From the NCBI GenBank assembly GCA_032654645.1, contig JAULAW010000013.1:248001-312000 (forward strand): a stretch of 64,000 nt of DNA, read 5' to 3'. Each line of letters starts with the position of its first letter. Position 1 is the stretch's first letter. A program made the translations under genes and the position numbers. Below, piece by piece: positions 53,615-62,257 of this stretch. The stretch comes from CAITJF01 sp032654645. Its GTDB lineage: Bacteria > Pseudomonadota > Gammaproteobacteria > Burkholderiales > Gallionellaceae. Under the pieces are notes generated by a model that saw only the letters and a program-made list of their open reading frames with translations, did not search any database and was not told the origin of the DNA.

Positions 53615-54289
53615 ATGAATGTGACACAGGATTTATCATTCGTAACCTTGATCGTGAATGCCAGCGTGCTGGTGCAACTGGTGATGGGGTTGCTGCTGCT
53701 GGTTTCACTGATGTCGTGGTGGTACATTTTCCTCAAGATGTTCGCCGTCAGGCTGGCAGTGCAACAGAGCAAGGAGTTCGAGGAGTCGTTCTGGAACAAT
53801 CCAGACCTCATCAAGTTGTACCAGAGCACTACCGGCGATGGGGATGATGCGGGCAGTATGGGGCGGATATTCGTTGCCGGTTTTGCCGAGTTCATCAAGC
53901 TGAAAAAGAAACCGGGCATGGACAACAGCGCAGTGATGGAAGGCACGCGCCGCGCCATGCGCGCCACCTATCAGCGCGAAATGGATAATCTCGAATCGCA
54001 TTTATCCTTCCTTGCCACCGTGGGTTCGGTGAGCCCCTATGTCGGCTTGTTCGGCACGGTGTGGGGCATCATGAATGCCTTTCGCGGCTTGTCCAATGTC
54101 GGCCAGGCCACGCTGGCGCACGTTGCGCCGGGCATTGCCGAGGCGCTGGTCGCCACCGCGATGGGCCTGTTCGCCGCGATTCCGGCGGTGGTGGCCTATA
54201 ACCGCTATGCGCATGATGTGACCCGTTTGTCTTCGCGTTTTGAAAGTTTTATGGAAGAGTTTTCCAACGTATTACAACGCCAATCATGA
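53615..54289 (+). CDS. tolQ: Tol-Pal system proton channel protein TolQ
   Basis: The 224-residue protein has an N-terminal helix (VNASVLVQLVMGLLLLVSLMSWWYIF), a cytoplasmic loop and two later helices, with the family block LATVGSVSPYVGLFGTVWGIMNAF and a conserved IAEALVATAMGLFAAIPAVVAYN. With TolR it forms the proton-driven motor that energises TolA for outer-membrane constriction during division. It overlaps tolR by four bases. Confidence 0.97.
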   Translation: MNVTQDLSFVTLIVNASVLVQLVMGLLLLVSLMSWWYIFLKMFAVRLAVQQSKEFEESFWNNPDLIKLYQSTTGDGDDAGSMGRIFVAGFAEFIKLKKKPGMDNSAVMEGTRRAMRATYQREMDNLESHLSFLATVGSVSPYVGLFGTVWGIMNAFRGLSNVGQATLAHVAPGIAEALVATAMGLFAAIPAVVAYNRYAHDVTRLSSRFESFMEEFSNVLQRQS

Positions 54290-54714
54290 GCATCCGCCGT
54301 TCCACCCACAGCCCGATGAGCCAGATCAATGTGGTGCCTTACATTGATGTGATGCTGGTGCTGCTGGTGATATTCATGATTACCGCACCGCTGATGAATC
54401 CGGGGCAGATTGATTTGCCCAGTGTGGGCAAATCGCTCGCGCCTCCGCTGGCGCCGATGGAGGTGATCATCAGGAAGAATGCCACGCTGGCGTTGCGTGA
54501 CCGCAGCAAAAGCGACAAGGAGCAGAGTGTGTCGCGTGAGGAATTGGTTGCGCTGATCAAAAAAAAGCAGGCGCAGAATGCGGAGCAGCCAGTGGTCATT
54601 TCGGCGGACAAGAATGTGCGCTACGAGGAAGTGATCAACATCATGGATGTGTTGCAGCAGCAGCAAATCAAGAAGGTTGGGCTGCTGGCGCAAACCAAGG
54701 GAACATCCAAATAA
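54286..54714 (+). CDS. tolR: Tol-Pal system protein TolR
   Basis: The 142-residue ExbD/TolR protein has the N-terminal anchor helix with the proton-binding Asp in INVVPYIDVMLVLLVIFMIT and a periplasmic domain ending with the KKVGLLAQ strand. It couples proton flow through TolQ to TolA movement. Downstream, about 510 bases of palindromic sequence separate it from tolA, whereas the two genes are normally adjacent. Confidence 0.97.
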   Translation: MSIRRSTHSPMSQINVVPYIDVMLVLLVIFMITAPLMNPGQIDLPSVGKSLAPPLAPMEVIIRKNATLALRDRSKSDKEQSVSREELVALIKKKQAQNAEQPVVISADKNVRYEEVINIMDVLQQQQIKKVGLLAQTKGTSK

Positions 54715-54808
54715 ATCCGCTATGAACCCTAATAGTCTATTCGCACAAAACTGCGTCATTGATAGAACTACTAGCCATTCGACTAAGCCCGCAAGCAGGC
54801 AAGTCGCT

Positions 54809-54895
54809 GGTTATCCCGCGCATGCGGGAATCCAGCCCTGCATTCGAGCGGGACAGCCCAGAAGCGGGGGTTATCCCGCGCATGCGGGAATCCAG
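54809..54895. repeat. two identical 27-bp dRS3-like repeats
   Basis: GGTTATCCCGCGCATGCGGG followed by AATCCAG occurs at 54809-54835 and again at 54869-54895. Each is palindromic around GCGCATGCGC and resembles the ATTCCC-N8-GGGAAT repeats known from Neisseria and other betaproteobacteria. Confidence 0.85.
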
Positions 54896-54928
54896 GCAGG
54901 AAGGCAACCCGATGCTCGCCCTGCTGCG

Positions 54929-55117
54929 CGTCATTCCCGCGCAGGCGCATATGCGCTAACTTATCTTGTTCCTCCCCCTTCAAGGGGGAGGTTAGGTGGG
55001 GGATGGGGTTGCTATCCATGAAATTCGACCCCATCCCCACCCCAGCCCTCCCCTTGAAAGGGAGGGAGAAATACTCTGGCGCACTTAAGTTAGCGCTTAT
55101 GCGCGCAGGCGGGAATC
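54929..55117. repeat. palindromic element between tolR and tolA
   Basis: The core 54964-55085 equals the core of the ruvC-ruvA element (6738-6859) with one base difference in 122. The outer arms (GTCATTCCCGCGCAGGCGCA... and ...GCGCGCAGGCGGGAAT) are again inverted but differ in the middle (CGCAGGCG instead of CGTTCGCG), so the arms belong to the local repeat. A further repeat with GATTCCCGCCTGCGTGGGAA ends at 55222, two bases before the tolA ATG. Confidence 0.88.
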
Positions 55118-55223
55118 AGATGAATAAAAATTCCCCCACGAAGCGGGACAACATCATAGCTTTGTCCGCTGCGCGGGATGCTTGTCCTTGCTGGATTCCC
55201 GCCTGCGTGGGAATGACGGGTTA

Positions 55224-56084
55224 ATGGGTTTTGGGATGAGCGCAGCCGTATATGCCGAGCCTTACAAACTGCCTGCCGGGGTATTGGCGCTGGCGGTGCA
55301 TGGCGCATTCTTTGCGTTGCTGTATTTCGGCATCAGTTGGCAAACGCAGCCGCCGCAAGGCATGGTGGTGGACATCTGGGATAGCCTGCCTGAGTTGAAG
55401 AGCGACCCCTCCAAGGTTGCGCCGCCCGAAGCGGAACAGGCCGAGCCTCCGAAGCCGCCCGAACCTCCAAAATTGGCCGAACCCCATAAAATAGCCGAGC
55501 CTCCAAAGTTATCCGAGCCTGTGCCGCCTGTTGTGCCACCCAAGGCCGACATTGATCTGGCTGTTAAGAAAAAACCGCAGCCCAAACCGGTAGAAATCAA
55601 GCCGCCGGTGGAGCACAAGAAACCACCTATGGAGCAGAAACCAATAGCGCCGAAAATATCCGAGGCTGAGCTGGCGCAGCAGGCCGAGCAGGAACGGGTG
55701 CACGCCGAGCAGGAGCAAGTGCGTGCCGAACAGGAACGGGTACGCACCGAGCAGGAGCGGGTGCGCGCCGAGCAGGCTGCGGCCATTGGCAAGATGGTGG
55801 ATGAATACAAGGCCAAGATTCACAACAAGATACAACGCAATATAGTGATGCCGCCGGATGTGCCGGATAATGCGCGAGCGGAATATGATGTGACGCTGTT
55901 GCCTGGCGGCTCGGTGATGAGCGCAAAGTTGGTCAAGCCGAGCGGCAATGCGGCTTATGACAGCGCAGTGGAACGTGCCATCATCAAGGCACAGCCTTTG
56001 CCGCTGCCGCCGGATTTGGCGCTGTTCAATAAATTCCGCGAGCTTCATTTGATATTCAAACCGGAAAAGCGAGGAGCATTATGA
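55224..56084 (+). CDS. tolA: Tol-Pal system protein TolA
   Basis: The 286-residue protein has an N-terminal anchor (LPAGVLALAVHGAFFALLYFG), a Pro/Lys-rich linker, a helical domain II with five tandem AEQERVR-type heptads (about 55676-55780), and a C-terminal domain with YDVTLLPGGSVMSAKLVKPSGN.AYD.AVERAI. It spans the periplasm and contacts TolB/Pal. The start is unclear: ATG 55224 follows directly after the repeat block, ATG 55236 is also good, and 14 codons of repeat are open upstream. The normal ribosome-binding site may have been lost to the insertion. The product is shorter than E. coli TolA. Confidence 0.93.
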   Translation: MGFGMSAAVYAEPYKLPAGVLALAVHGAFFALLYFGISWQTQPPQGMVVDIWDSLPELKSDPSKVAPPEAEQAEPPKPPEPPKLAEPHKIAEPPKLSEPVPPVVPPKADIDLAVKKKPQPKPVEIKPPVEHKKPPMEQKPIAPKISEAELAQQAEQERVHAEQEQVRAEQERVRTEQERVRAEQAAAIGKMVDEYKAKIHNKIQRNIVMPPDVPDNARAEYDVTLLPGGSVMSAKLVKPSGNAAYDSAVERAIIKAQPLPLPPDLALFNKFRELHLIFKPEKRGAL

Positions 56085-57355
56085 AAGGATGGGTTGTGTT
56101 GCGTTATTTCGGGTGGGTATTTTTGTTGTGTGCGGCATTGCCCGTGTATGCCGCATTGGACATCGAGATCATCGGGGCGGGAGAGCACCAGATTCCCATC
56201 GCCATTGTGCCGTTCGCCGGGGAAGGGAAGTTTGCCCAGAGCATCAGCCAGGTGGTTTCTGCGGATCTGGCACGCAGCGGACTATTCCGGTTGGTTGACC
56301 CGTCCGGCAAAACACCGCACGAACCGCGCGAGGTGGTGTATGCCGATTGGCCGGGAGTGGATGCGCTGGCCATAGGCAGCGTGGAGGAGCAGATCAACGG
56401 GCGTGTCGCGGTAAAGTTCCGCCTGCTGGATACTGTCAAGCAGACTGAGCTGGTTGGCCAGTCGGTATCTGCCAGAACAGACCAGTTGCGTGCCATTGCC
56501 CATCGCATCGCCGATATGATTTATGCGAAGCTCACCGGCGATGCGGGGGTGTTCAGCACGCGTATCGCCTATATCAACAGGCAAGGCAAGGTCAACCGGC
56601 TGGTGGTGGCGGACAGTGATGGTTATGGCGAGCAGACCGTGCTGTCAACCAGCGAGCCTATCATGTCACCCGCATGGTCGCCGGATGGAAGCCATCTCGC
56701 TTATGTGACTTTCGAGCAGAACCATGCGGTGGTGTATGCGCAATCGCTGCTCACCAACCAGCGCAGGGTGGTGGCCAGTTTCCCGGGCAGTAACAGCGCA
56801 CCGGCTTGGTCGCCGAACGGCAGCCAGCTCGCCATTGTGCTGACCCGCGATGGCAGCTCGCAAATCTATTTGGCGCACCCGGATGGCAGCGACTTGCGCC
56901 GCCTCACTTTCAGCGATGCAATTGATACCGAGCCGAATTTTTCGCCGGATGGGCAATCCCTGCTGTTTACTTCAAATCGTGGCGGCAGCCCGCAGATTTA
57001 CCGGATGCCGGTTGAGGGCGGGGAGGCCGAGCGCCTGACCTTCGATAGCGGCAATAATTACTCGCCGCGCTACAGCCCGGACGGCAAGAGCTTTACCTAC
57101 TCACACCTGTCCAATGGGCTTTTTTACGTCGCCACCCAGGATTTTGAAACCAAACAAATGCAGTTGTTGACCGATGGCGGATGGGAAAAAAAACCCAGCT
57201 TTGCCCCCAACGGCAAGCTTATCCTGTTTTCCAACGAGGCTCAGGGTCGTGGTATATTGGCGACTGTGTCCATCGACGGCAGGGTTAAACAGAGGATGTT
57301 CCCGCAAGCAGGGAATATTCGCGAGCCGACTTGGGGACCTTTTTTGAAGCAGTGA
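56081..57355 (+). CDS. tolB: Tol-Pal system protein TolB
   Basis: The 424-residue periplasmic protein has a signal peptide (cleaved near VYAALD), an N-terminal domain (IPIAIVPFAGEG) and a six-bladed propeller made of repeats such as MSPAWSPDGSHLAYVTFE, SAPAWSPNGSQLAIV and TEPNFSPDGQSLLFTSNRGG. It binds Pal and TolA. The gene overlaps tolA by four bases. Confidence 0.97.
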   Translation: MKGWVVLRYFGWVFLLCAALPVYAALDIEIIGAGEHQIPIAIVPFAGEGKFAQSISQVVSADLARSGLFRLVDPSGKTPHEPREVVYADWPGVDALAIGSVEEQINGRVAVKFRLLDTVKQTELVGQSVSARTDQLRAIAHRIADMIYAKLTGDAGVFSTRIAYINRQGKVNRLVVADSDGYGEQTVLSTSEPIMSPAWSPDGSHLAYVTFEQNHAVVYAQSLLTNQRRVVASFPGSNSAPAWSPNGSQLAIVLTRDGSSQIYLAHPDGSDLRRLTFSDAIDTEPNFSPDGQSLLFTSNRGGSPQIYRMPVEGGEAERLTFDSGNNYSPRYSPDGKSFTYSHLSNGLFYVATQDFETKQMQLLTDGGWEKKPSFAPNGKLILFSNEAQGRGILATVSIDGRVKQRMFPQAGNIREPTWGPFLKQ

Positions 57356-57374
57356 TTTTAATGGAGGATACATT

Positions 57375-57917
57375 ATGAACAAACTAGTGATCAGCGTGTT
57401 GCTGGTAAACCTGTTGGCCGCTTGCGCCAGCCAAAAGCCGCAAGCACCCGCTCCGGTGGTTGAGGCCAAGCCGGCTCCCGTGGTTGTCGAGGCTCCCAAA
57501 CCTGTTGAGCCCGCTCCAGTGGTTGTCGCGCCCAAGCCTGTTGAACCGGTGGCGATTGATCCGTTGAACGACCCGAACAGCATTTTGGCCAAACGCAGTG
57601 TGTATTATCCTTTTGATGTGTATGTTGTACTGAACGCAGAAAAGCCGGTAGTGCAGGCTCATGCCCAATACCTGAGCGAACACCCAAACCGCAAGGTTCG
57701 GCTGGAAGGCAATTGTGACGAACGCGGCAGCACCGAATACAACTTGGGGTTGGGCCAGCGCCGTGCCGATGGCGTGAAGAGGATGCTGAAGGTGGGCGGC
57801 GTCAAGGACAGCCAAATCGAATCTGCCAGCTATGGCGAAGAAAAACCCGTGGCAACCGGGCATGATGAAGATTCCTGGAGGCAGAACCGCCGCACCGACT
57901 TGATCTACACCCGGTAA
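57375..57917 (+). CDS. pal: peptidoglycan-associated lipoprotein Pal
   Basis: The 180-residue protein has a lipobox (LLAACAS), a Pro/Val/Ala-rich linker with repeated PAPVV units, and an OmpA-like domain with the peptidoglycan-binding NCDERGSTEYNLGLGQRRAD block. It anchors the outer membrane to the cell wall. ATGGAGGATAC lies before the start, a strong ribosome-binding site as expected for an abundant lipoprotein. Confidence 0.97.
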   Translation: MNKLVISVLLVNLLAACASQKPQAPAPVVEAKPAPVVVEAPKPVEPAPVVVAPKPVEPVAIDPLNDPNSILAKRSVYYPFDVYVVLNAEKPVVQAHAQYLSEHPNRKVRLEGNCDERGSTEYNLGLGQRRADGVKRMLKVGGVKDSQIESASYGEEKPVATGHDEDSWRQNRRTDLIYTR

Positions 57918-57919
57918 GC

Positions 57920-58774
57920 ATGAAACTGCGTACCTTGCTGTTGGCCGGATTGTGCCTCGCCGGTGGACAGGCTCATGCGAGCCTGTTCAACGACGACGAA
58001 GCGCGCGAGCAGATCCGGCAACTTGAATTGCGCGTTTCCGGCCTGGAGGGAAGCGGCAAGCAACAGATCGAAATCAATAAACAACAAGCCGAAACCATCA
58101 AACAGCAAGCCGAAACCGGCAAGCAACAAACCCGTTCCATGCTGGATCAGCAAACGCAGATAGAGATACAGAACACGGAATTGCGCAGGCTGCGCGGCCA
58201 ATACGAAGAACTGGCGCACAGCTTGCAGGAAGCGGAAAAGCGGCAGAAAGATTTTTATATCGATCTGGATACCCGCGTGCGCCATTTTGAATCGGCCGAG
58301 GCGGCTGCGCTGGCCGCACCGCCGCCACCGCCACCGCCAGCAATACCGCCGACCAAAGTAGCCGATAGCGCTAACGCCCCGGCGGCGAATGATCCAGTCG
58401 CAGTGGAGAACCGCACTTACGAGGCTGCATATAACCTTTTCAAGGCGGACAAGCACCAGAATGCCATCAACGCCTTTCAGGAGTTCCTGAAAAAATTTCC
58501 CGAGTCGGTGCATGCGCCCAATGTCCATTACGAGATGGGCAATGCCTATTTCGCGTTAAAGGATTACAAGAATGCGCTGCTTAGTTACCAGACATTGCTG
58601 GGCAAGTATTCATTCAGCCCGAAAACGCCGGATGCCATGTTAAGCATTGCCGCCTGCCAGCAAGAACTCAAGGACACTCCTGCGGCAACGAAAACCCTCA
58701 AGCAAATCATCGCCAAATACCCCGGTAGCGAAGCTGCCAGCGAAGCCAAAAAACGCCTGGCAATGCTCAAGTAG
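57920..58774 (+). CDS. cpoB: cell division coordinator CpoB (YbgF)
   Basis: The 284-residue periplasmic protein has a signal peptide (MKLRTLLLAGLCLAGGQAHA), a long coiled coil with KQQAETIKQQAETGKQQ repeats, a run of seven prolines and a C-terminal TPR domain (YEAAYNLFKADKHQNAINAFQEFL...). CpoB links Tol-Pal to the PBP1b peptidoglycan synthase at the septum. Two bases separate it from pal. Confidence 0.95.
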   Translation: MKLRTLLLAGLCLAGGQAHASLFNDDEAREQIRQLELRVSGLEGSGKQQIEINKQQAETIKQQAETGKQQTRSMLDQQTQIEIQNTELRRLRGQYEELAHSLQEAEKRQKDFYIDLDTRVRHFESAEAAALAAPPPPPPPAIPPTKVADSANAPAANDPVAVENRTYEAAYNLFKADKHQNAINAFQEFLKKFPESVHAPNVHYEMGNAYFALKDYKNALLSYQTLLGKYSFSPKTPDAMLSIAACQQELKDTPAATKTLKQIIAKYPGSEAASEAKKRLAMLK

Positions 58775-58783
58775 CGCTTGGTT

Positions 58784-59542
58784 ATGCCCCAGCATACAGC
58801 CAGCGAAATGCTGCCGCCCCGACACGGTGGGGTGGAACCCTCAAGTGCGGGAGGGGCGGCATCGCAGTTGCTCCCGCAAGCGGCTGGCCTTGCCAGTAAC
58901 GTGTCGCAACTGCGCATCAGCGAAATTTTTTATTCCTTGCAGGGCGAGACCAGCCGTTCCGGCCTGCCTACGGTATTTGTGCGCCTGACGGGCTGCCCGT
59001 TACGCTGCACTTATTGCGATACCGCCTATGCCTTCAGCGGCGGGCAAGACATGAGCATCGCACAAATTCTTGAATACGTGGCAGGCCATCACGCGCGCTA
59101 TGTGACGGTGACCGGCGGTGAACCGCTGGCGCAAAGAAATTGCCTGCCATTGCTGCGCGTCCTTTGTGACGCGGGCTATGAAGTGTCGCTGGAAACCGGC
59201 GGCGCGTTGGACGTGTCCGGCGTGGATGCGCGCGTAATGAAGGTGCTGGACATCAAGACACCGGCATCGGGCGAAGCCGAAAAGAACCTGTGGAGCAATC
59301 TTGCCGCGTTGAATGCGCGCGATGAAATAAAGTTTGTGCTGTGCGATGAGGCAGATTATGTGTGGGCCATGCAGGTGTTGCGCGAACGGAATTTGGCCGA
59401 TAAATGCGCCGTGCTGTTTTCGCACGCGCTCGGCCAATTATCAGCCACAACATTGGCCGAATGGATACTGCGCGACAACTTGCCGGTGCGCCTGCAAGTG
59501 CAGTTGCATAAGCTGTTGTGGGGCAATGTGGCGGGGCGTTAG
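58784..59542 (+). CDS. queE: 7-carboxy-7-deazaguanine synthase QueE
   Basis: The radical-SAM core is short and typical: EIFYSLQGETSRSGLPTVFVRLTGCPLRCTYCDTAY with the CxxxCxxC cluster motif, TGGEPL, and the ETGGALD strand. QueE makes CDG on the way to queuosine and other deazapurines. From ATG 58784 the protein has about 39 extra N-terminal residues of low complexity (LPPRHGGVEPSSAGGAASQL), encoded by an inverted-repeat-bearing stretch. GTG at 58901 would give the usual length (213 residues) and start MSQLRISEIF; I cannot decide between them because neither has a clear ribosome-binding site. It follows cpoB, a frequent arrangement. Confidence 0.9.
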   Translation: MPQHTASEMLPPRHGGVEPSSAGGAASQLLPQAAGLASNVSQLRISEIFYSLQGETSRSGLPTVFVRLTGCPLRCTYCDTAYAFSGGQDMSIAQILEYVAGHHARYVTVTGGEPLAQRNCLPLLRVLCDAGYEVSLETGGALDVSGVDARVMKVLDIKTPASGEAEKNLWSNLAALNARDEIKFVLCDEADYVWAMQVLRERNLADKCAVLFSHALGQLSATTLAEWILRDNLPVRLQVQLHKLLWGNVAGR

Positions 59543-59642
59543 AGCTTGCCGGGAAATAACCTTTTAGAACGGAATAGCGTCATTCCCGCTTAAACCCGCA
59601 CCCCAACCCATGAACCTTGGCGCTCTGTGAATACAGTCGTAT

Positions 59643-59713
59643 GTAGGGGGAAGGAGCGCAATTTATTGCGCGATCATCAATGTCATATCGCCCAATAAAT
59701 TGGGCTCCTACAG
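59643..59713. repeat. inverted repeat of the GGAGC-CAATTTATTG type
   Basis: GGAGCGCAATTTATTGCGCG and its inverse partner CGCCCAATAAATTGGGCTCC face each other, and each arm is itself palindromic. It fills part of the 254-base gap between the ends of queE and the convergent PilZ-like gene. I know it as a common betaproteobacterial dispersed palindrome. It may act as a bidirectional stop, but has no T run. Confidence 0.7.
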
Positions 59714-59796
59714 CAGCGCTCGCTCCCGCTTCGCTTTTGGTTCATGGGTTCAATCCTTGTGGCCCCTCCGCTGGGCCGGGGGTTTGCCACTGTGAA

Positions 59797-61323
59797 TTAC
59801 GCCCCGCCCGAACCGGCATCTTCCTCGATCTTGCGATAGCGCGCCAGGTTATAATCTTCGCCCTTCTCCATCAGCTCGAGCGGCATCAGCAGGTAATTCT
59901 TATCGGCCAGCCGCACGTGCAGGGTGCGGTTGCTGGAAAAAGTATCGGGGCTCATCAGGAGTCTGGCCTCTCCCGAATCGTCACCGGGGTTGCCCAGCCA
60001 TAAGGCGGGCTGCTCATCGCCAGAGCCGTGCTCACGCAGCCCCACCCCGATAACCTGGTTAGAGAGTATTTCCACGCCGACGTGCAAGTTGTTTTGCTGG
60101 TCGCGGCTCAGGCGGCGCACGATGCCCACCCCCCAATAGCCTATCTTTTCCGGTTTGATGCCAATCAGCAAGCCAATTTCCACGCCATCCATGCGCGATG
60201 CGGGTAGAACGCATCTGAGGCTTCCGGTGCTGATATCTTCCACATCCCATGTCACGCTGGTGTCAGCGCCAAAGTTCAGGCCGACATCGGTATGCTCGAT
60301 TACTTTGGAAAACCCGTTTGCCACGCTCAGGTTCACCTTGATATTGTGCCGCATATTGCGCCGCTTCGGCGGCGGGAATGACCAGCATTTAGCCAGGTGG
60401 CGCACCACTTCGCGCACCGCGTCAGCCCCATAAGCGCCACCCATATGGATTTCATCTGGCGCGATGTTTTTTTCCAGTGCATTGAGCAATGCTTCAATGC
60501 GCGGTTGCAGGTTATGCACACCGATAAAAAGCAGCCCCGCTTGCGGCGCATTTTCCACATTCGCCCGCACCGGGGTTGCGGCATGCAGCAAGTCAAAACT
60601 GAACAGGCTGTTCGGATCACACTGTGCGCCCACGATAATATTTGCGCACAAGTGCAACGCCAACCGTTCGGCGAGATGCAAGTGGGGGCGGCTGAGTGTG
60701 CTGGCGCAGGTGGCATACCACATCAGCCCGGCGGCAAACTCGCACCGCACCGTGGTATTCGTGCCTGATCCGGAATACTGCGAAACATGCTCGTCCAGAT
60801 ACTGTTGCGATTTTGCATGCGAGTAAAATTTGGCTAAGCCTCCCCATATTACCGGGTCAACCAGTGCATAACGCGCCGCCGCACATTTCAGTTTGCCCAC
60901 CAGGGCGCTGATGCCGCGCACCGCAACCAGAGACAACACCGGCTTGATTGCGGAACTACCCGTGTCACCGTTGCGGTAACGCGTCAGCACGTGATAGTAA
61001 GCTTGCGCGGTTTGCCCAAAGAAATCATTCAGTGCCATCCACAAGCGATTTTCCTGGGATGTTGTCAGGGTGCTGGCCGCAAAATAGTCGCGTACCAATT
61101 TGCGCTCAAACGGGCGCGCGGTTTCGTCAATCAGGCGCAACACCGCAAGCTGGTGATCCAGGCGGAAGCGTGCTTGTTTGCGCACGGACTTGACCCATGC
61201 GGTCAATTCCAGCAAGGTTTTCAGCGCATCGCTCTTCGGTATTTCGTCCAGCAGCGCCTGCGCCGACTTGATGTCCGCCATCGGGTGATCCGATTTTTTG
61301 CCAAAAAGTCCAAACATGCTCAT
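59797..61323 (-). CDS. conserved protein with PilZ-like C-terminal region
   Basis: The 508-residue protein has no signal peptide or membrane helix. The first 290 residues are helical and not recognised. The C-terminal part has RRNMRHNIKV followed later by VEDISTGSLRC, which fit the RxxxR and (D/N)xSxxG motifs of PilZ c-di-GMP-binding domains. I therefore think it a c-di-GMP effector, but the match is by motif only. ATG at 61323 and 61317 are both possible. It is transcribed toward queE, alone. Confidence 0.6.
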   Translation of the reverse strand: MSMFGLFGKKSDHPMADIKSAQALLDEIPKSDALKTLLELTAWVKSVRKQARFRLDHQLAVLRLIDETARPFERKLVRDYFAASTLTTSQENRLWMALNDFFGQTAQAYYHVLTRYRNGDTGSSAIKPVLSLVAVRGISALVGKLKCAAARYALVDPVIWGGLAKFYSHAKSQQYLDEHVSQYSGSGTNTTVRCEFAAGLMWYATCASTLSRPHLHLAERLALHLCANIIVGAQCDPNSLFSFDLLHAATPVRANVENAPQAGLLFIGVHNLQPRIEALLNALEKNIAPDEIHMGGAYGADAVREVVRHLAKCWSFPPPKRRNMRHNIKVNLSVANGFSKVIEHTDVGLNFGADTSVTWDVEDISTGSLRCVLPASRMDGVEIGLLIGIKPEKIGYWGVGIVRRLSRDQQNNLHVGVEILSNQVIGVGLREHGSGDEQPALWLGNPGDDSGEARLLMSPDTFSSNRTLHVRLADKNYLLMPLELMEKGEDYNLARYRKIEEDAGSGGA

Positions 61324-61429
61324 CACTTATGGCTCTGGTGCCCGCAAATTGCGTTGCGGCAATATAATCACAATCCTGACTGCTTGGCTATAACGCCATA
61401 AAGACCACACCTCCACAAAGGCATTGCCC

Positions 61430-62257
61430 ATGATCGCACTGCTGCATGATGATTCGCCATTTCCGACAGTTGAACGGGCATTGCGCCAACCCAACGGCCT
61501 GCTCGCAGCAGGCGGTGACCTGACTCCGGCACGCCTGCTGGACGCCTACCGCCACGGCATCTTCCCATGGTTCAACGCGGGTGATCCCATCCTGTGGTGG
61601 AGCCCCGATCCGCGCATGGTTCTGTTCCCGGATGAGTTCAAGGTATCCCGTTCATTGAGCAAGGCTTTGCGCAAAAAACCCTACGAAATCCGCACCGACA
61701 CAGCCTTCGAACAGGTGATGCGCTGCTGCGCCGCACCGCGAGGTGGGCAGGCGGGCACATGGGTCCATGAAGACATGATCGCCGCCTATACCGAATTGCA
61801 CCGGATGGGTTATGCACATTCGGTGGAAGTCTGGATGCCTAAAACATCATTCCAGCTTCAAGTCGAAGGCGAGACAAGGCGACAACGAGCGAACGGCACG
61901 GACAGTGCATCTAGCACGATCATAAGTGAGCGAGGCAGTCAACACAGTATCGCCGATGAATTGGAGTTGGAATTGGTGGGTGGGCTGTACGGCATCGCCA
62001 TCGGGCGCATGTTTTATGGCGAATCCATGTTCAGCCGCAGCGCCGATGCCTCCAAGACCGCTCTCGCCCACCTCGCCGCGCAACTGCACCGCTGGAACTT
62101 CGGCATGATCGATTGTCAGATGAACACGCCGCACCTTGCCTCGCTCGGCGCCCGTGAAATTCCGCGCACGGAATTCATCCAACGCCTGCAAGAATTGATA
62201 CACTACCCGAATACCTCATCGCCATGGTGCTTCGACGAATATGAGCCTGCTGCATGA
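61430..62257 (+). CDS. aat: leucyl/phenylalanyl-tRNA-protein transferase
   Basis: The 275-residue enzyme begins MIALLHDDSPFPTVERALRQPNGLLAAGGDL and has GIFPWFNAGDPILWWSPDPRMV and FGMIDCQMNTPHLASLGAREI, the family hallmarks. It adds Leu or Phe to proteins with N-terminal Lys/Arg for degradation by ClpAP (N-end rule). Between VEVW and ELVGGLYG, which are almost adjacent in other Aat proteins, there are about 44 extra residues. This segment is repeat-like. AAAGG precedes ATG 61430. The stop overlaps bpt by 17 bases; the pairing of the two N-end rule transferases is a common betaproteobacterial arrangement. Confidence 0.95.
   Translation: MIALLHDDSPFPTVERALRQPNGLLAAGGDLTPARLLDAYRHGIFPWFNAGDPILWWSPDPRMVLFPDEFKVSRSLSKALRKKPYEIRTDTAFEQVMRCCAAPRGGQAGTWVHEDMIAAYTELHRMGYAHSVEVWMPKTSFQLQVEGETRRQRANGTDSASSTIISERGSQHSIADELELELVGGLYGIAIGRMFYGESMFSRSADASKTALAHLAAQLHRWNFGMIDCQMNTPHLASLGAREIPRTEFIQRLQELIHYPNTSSPWCFDEYEPAA
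61846..61970. repeat. repeat-like insertion in aat
   Basis: The DNA encodes KTSFQLQVEGETRRQRANGT and then DSASSTIISERGSQHSIADE, with no relation to Aat from other bacteria as I know them. GGCGAGACAAGGCGAC and the distal GTCAACACAGTATCGCC give weak terminal inverted repeats. I have a memory of similar translated repeats (GEARRQRA...GTDSASS) in other betaproteobacteria, but no second copy occurs in the window. Confidence 0.6.

Noticed and set aside
54809..54895. CRISPR array
   Set aside because: Only two identical 27-bp units with one 33-bp spacer are present. Each unit is the common GGGAAT-type palindrome, and no cas genes are nearby.
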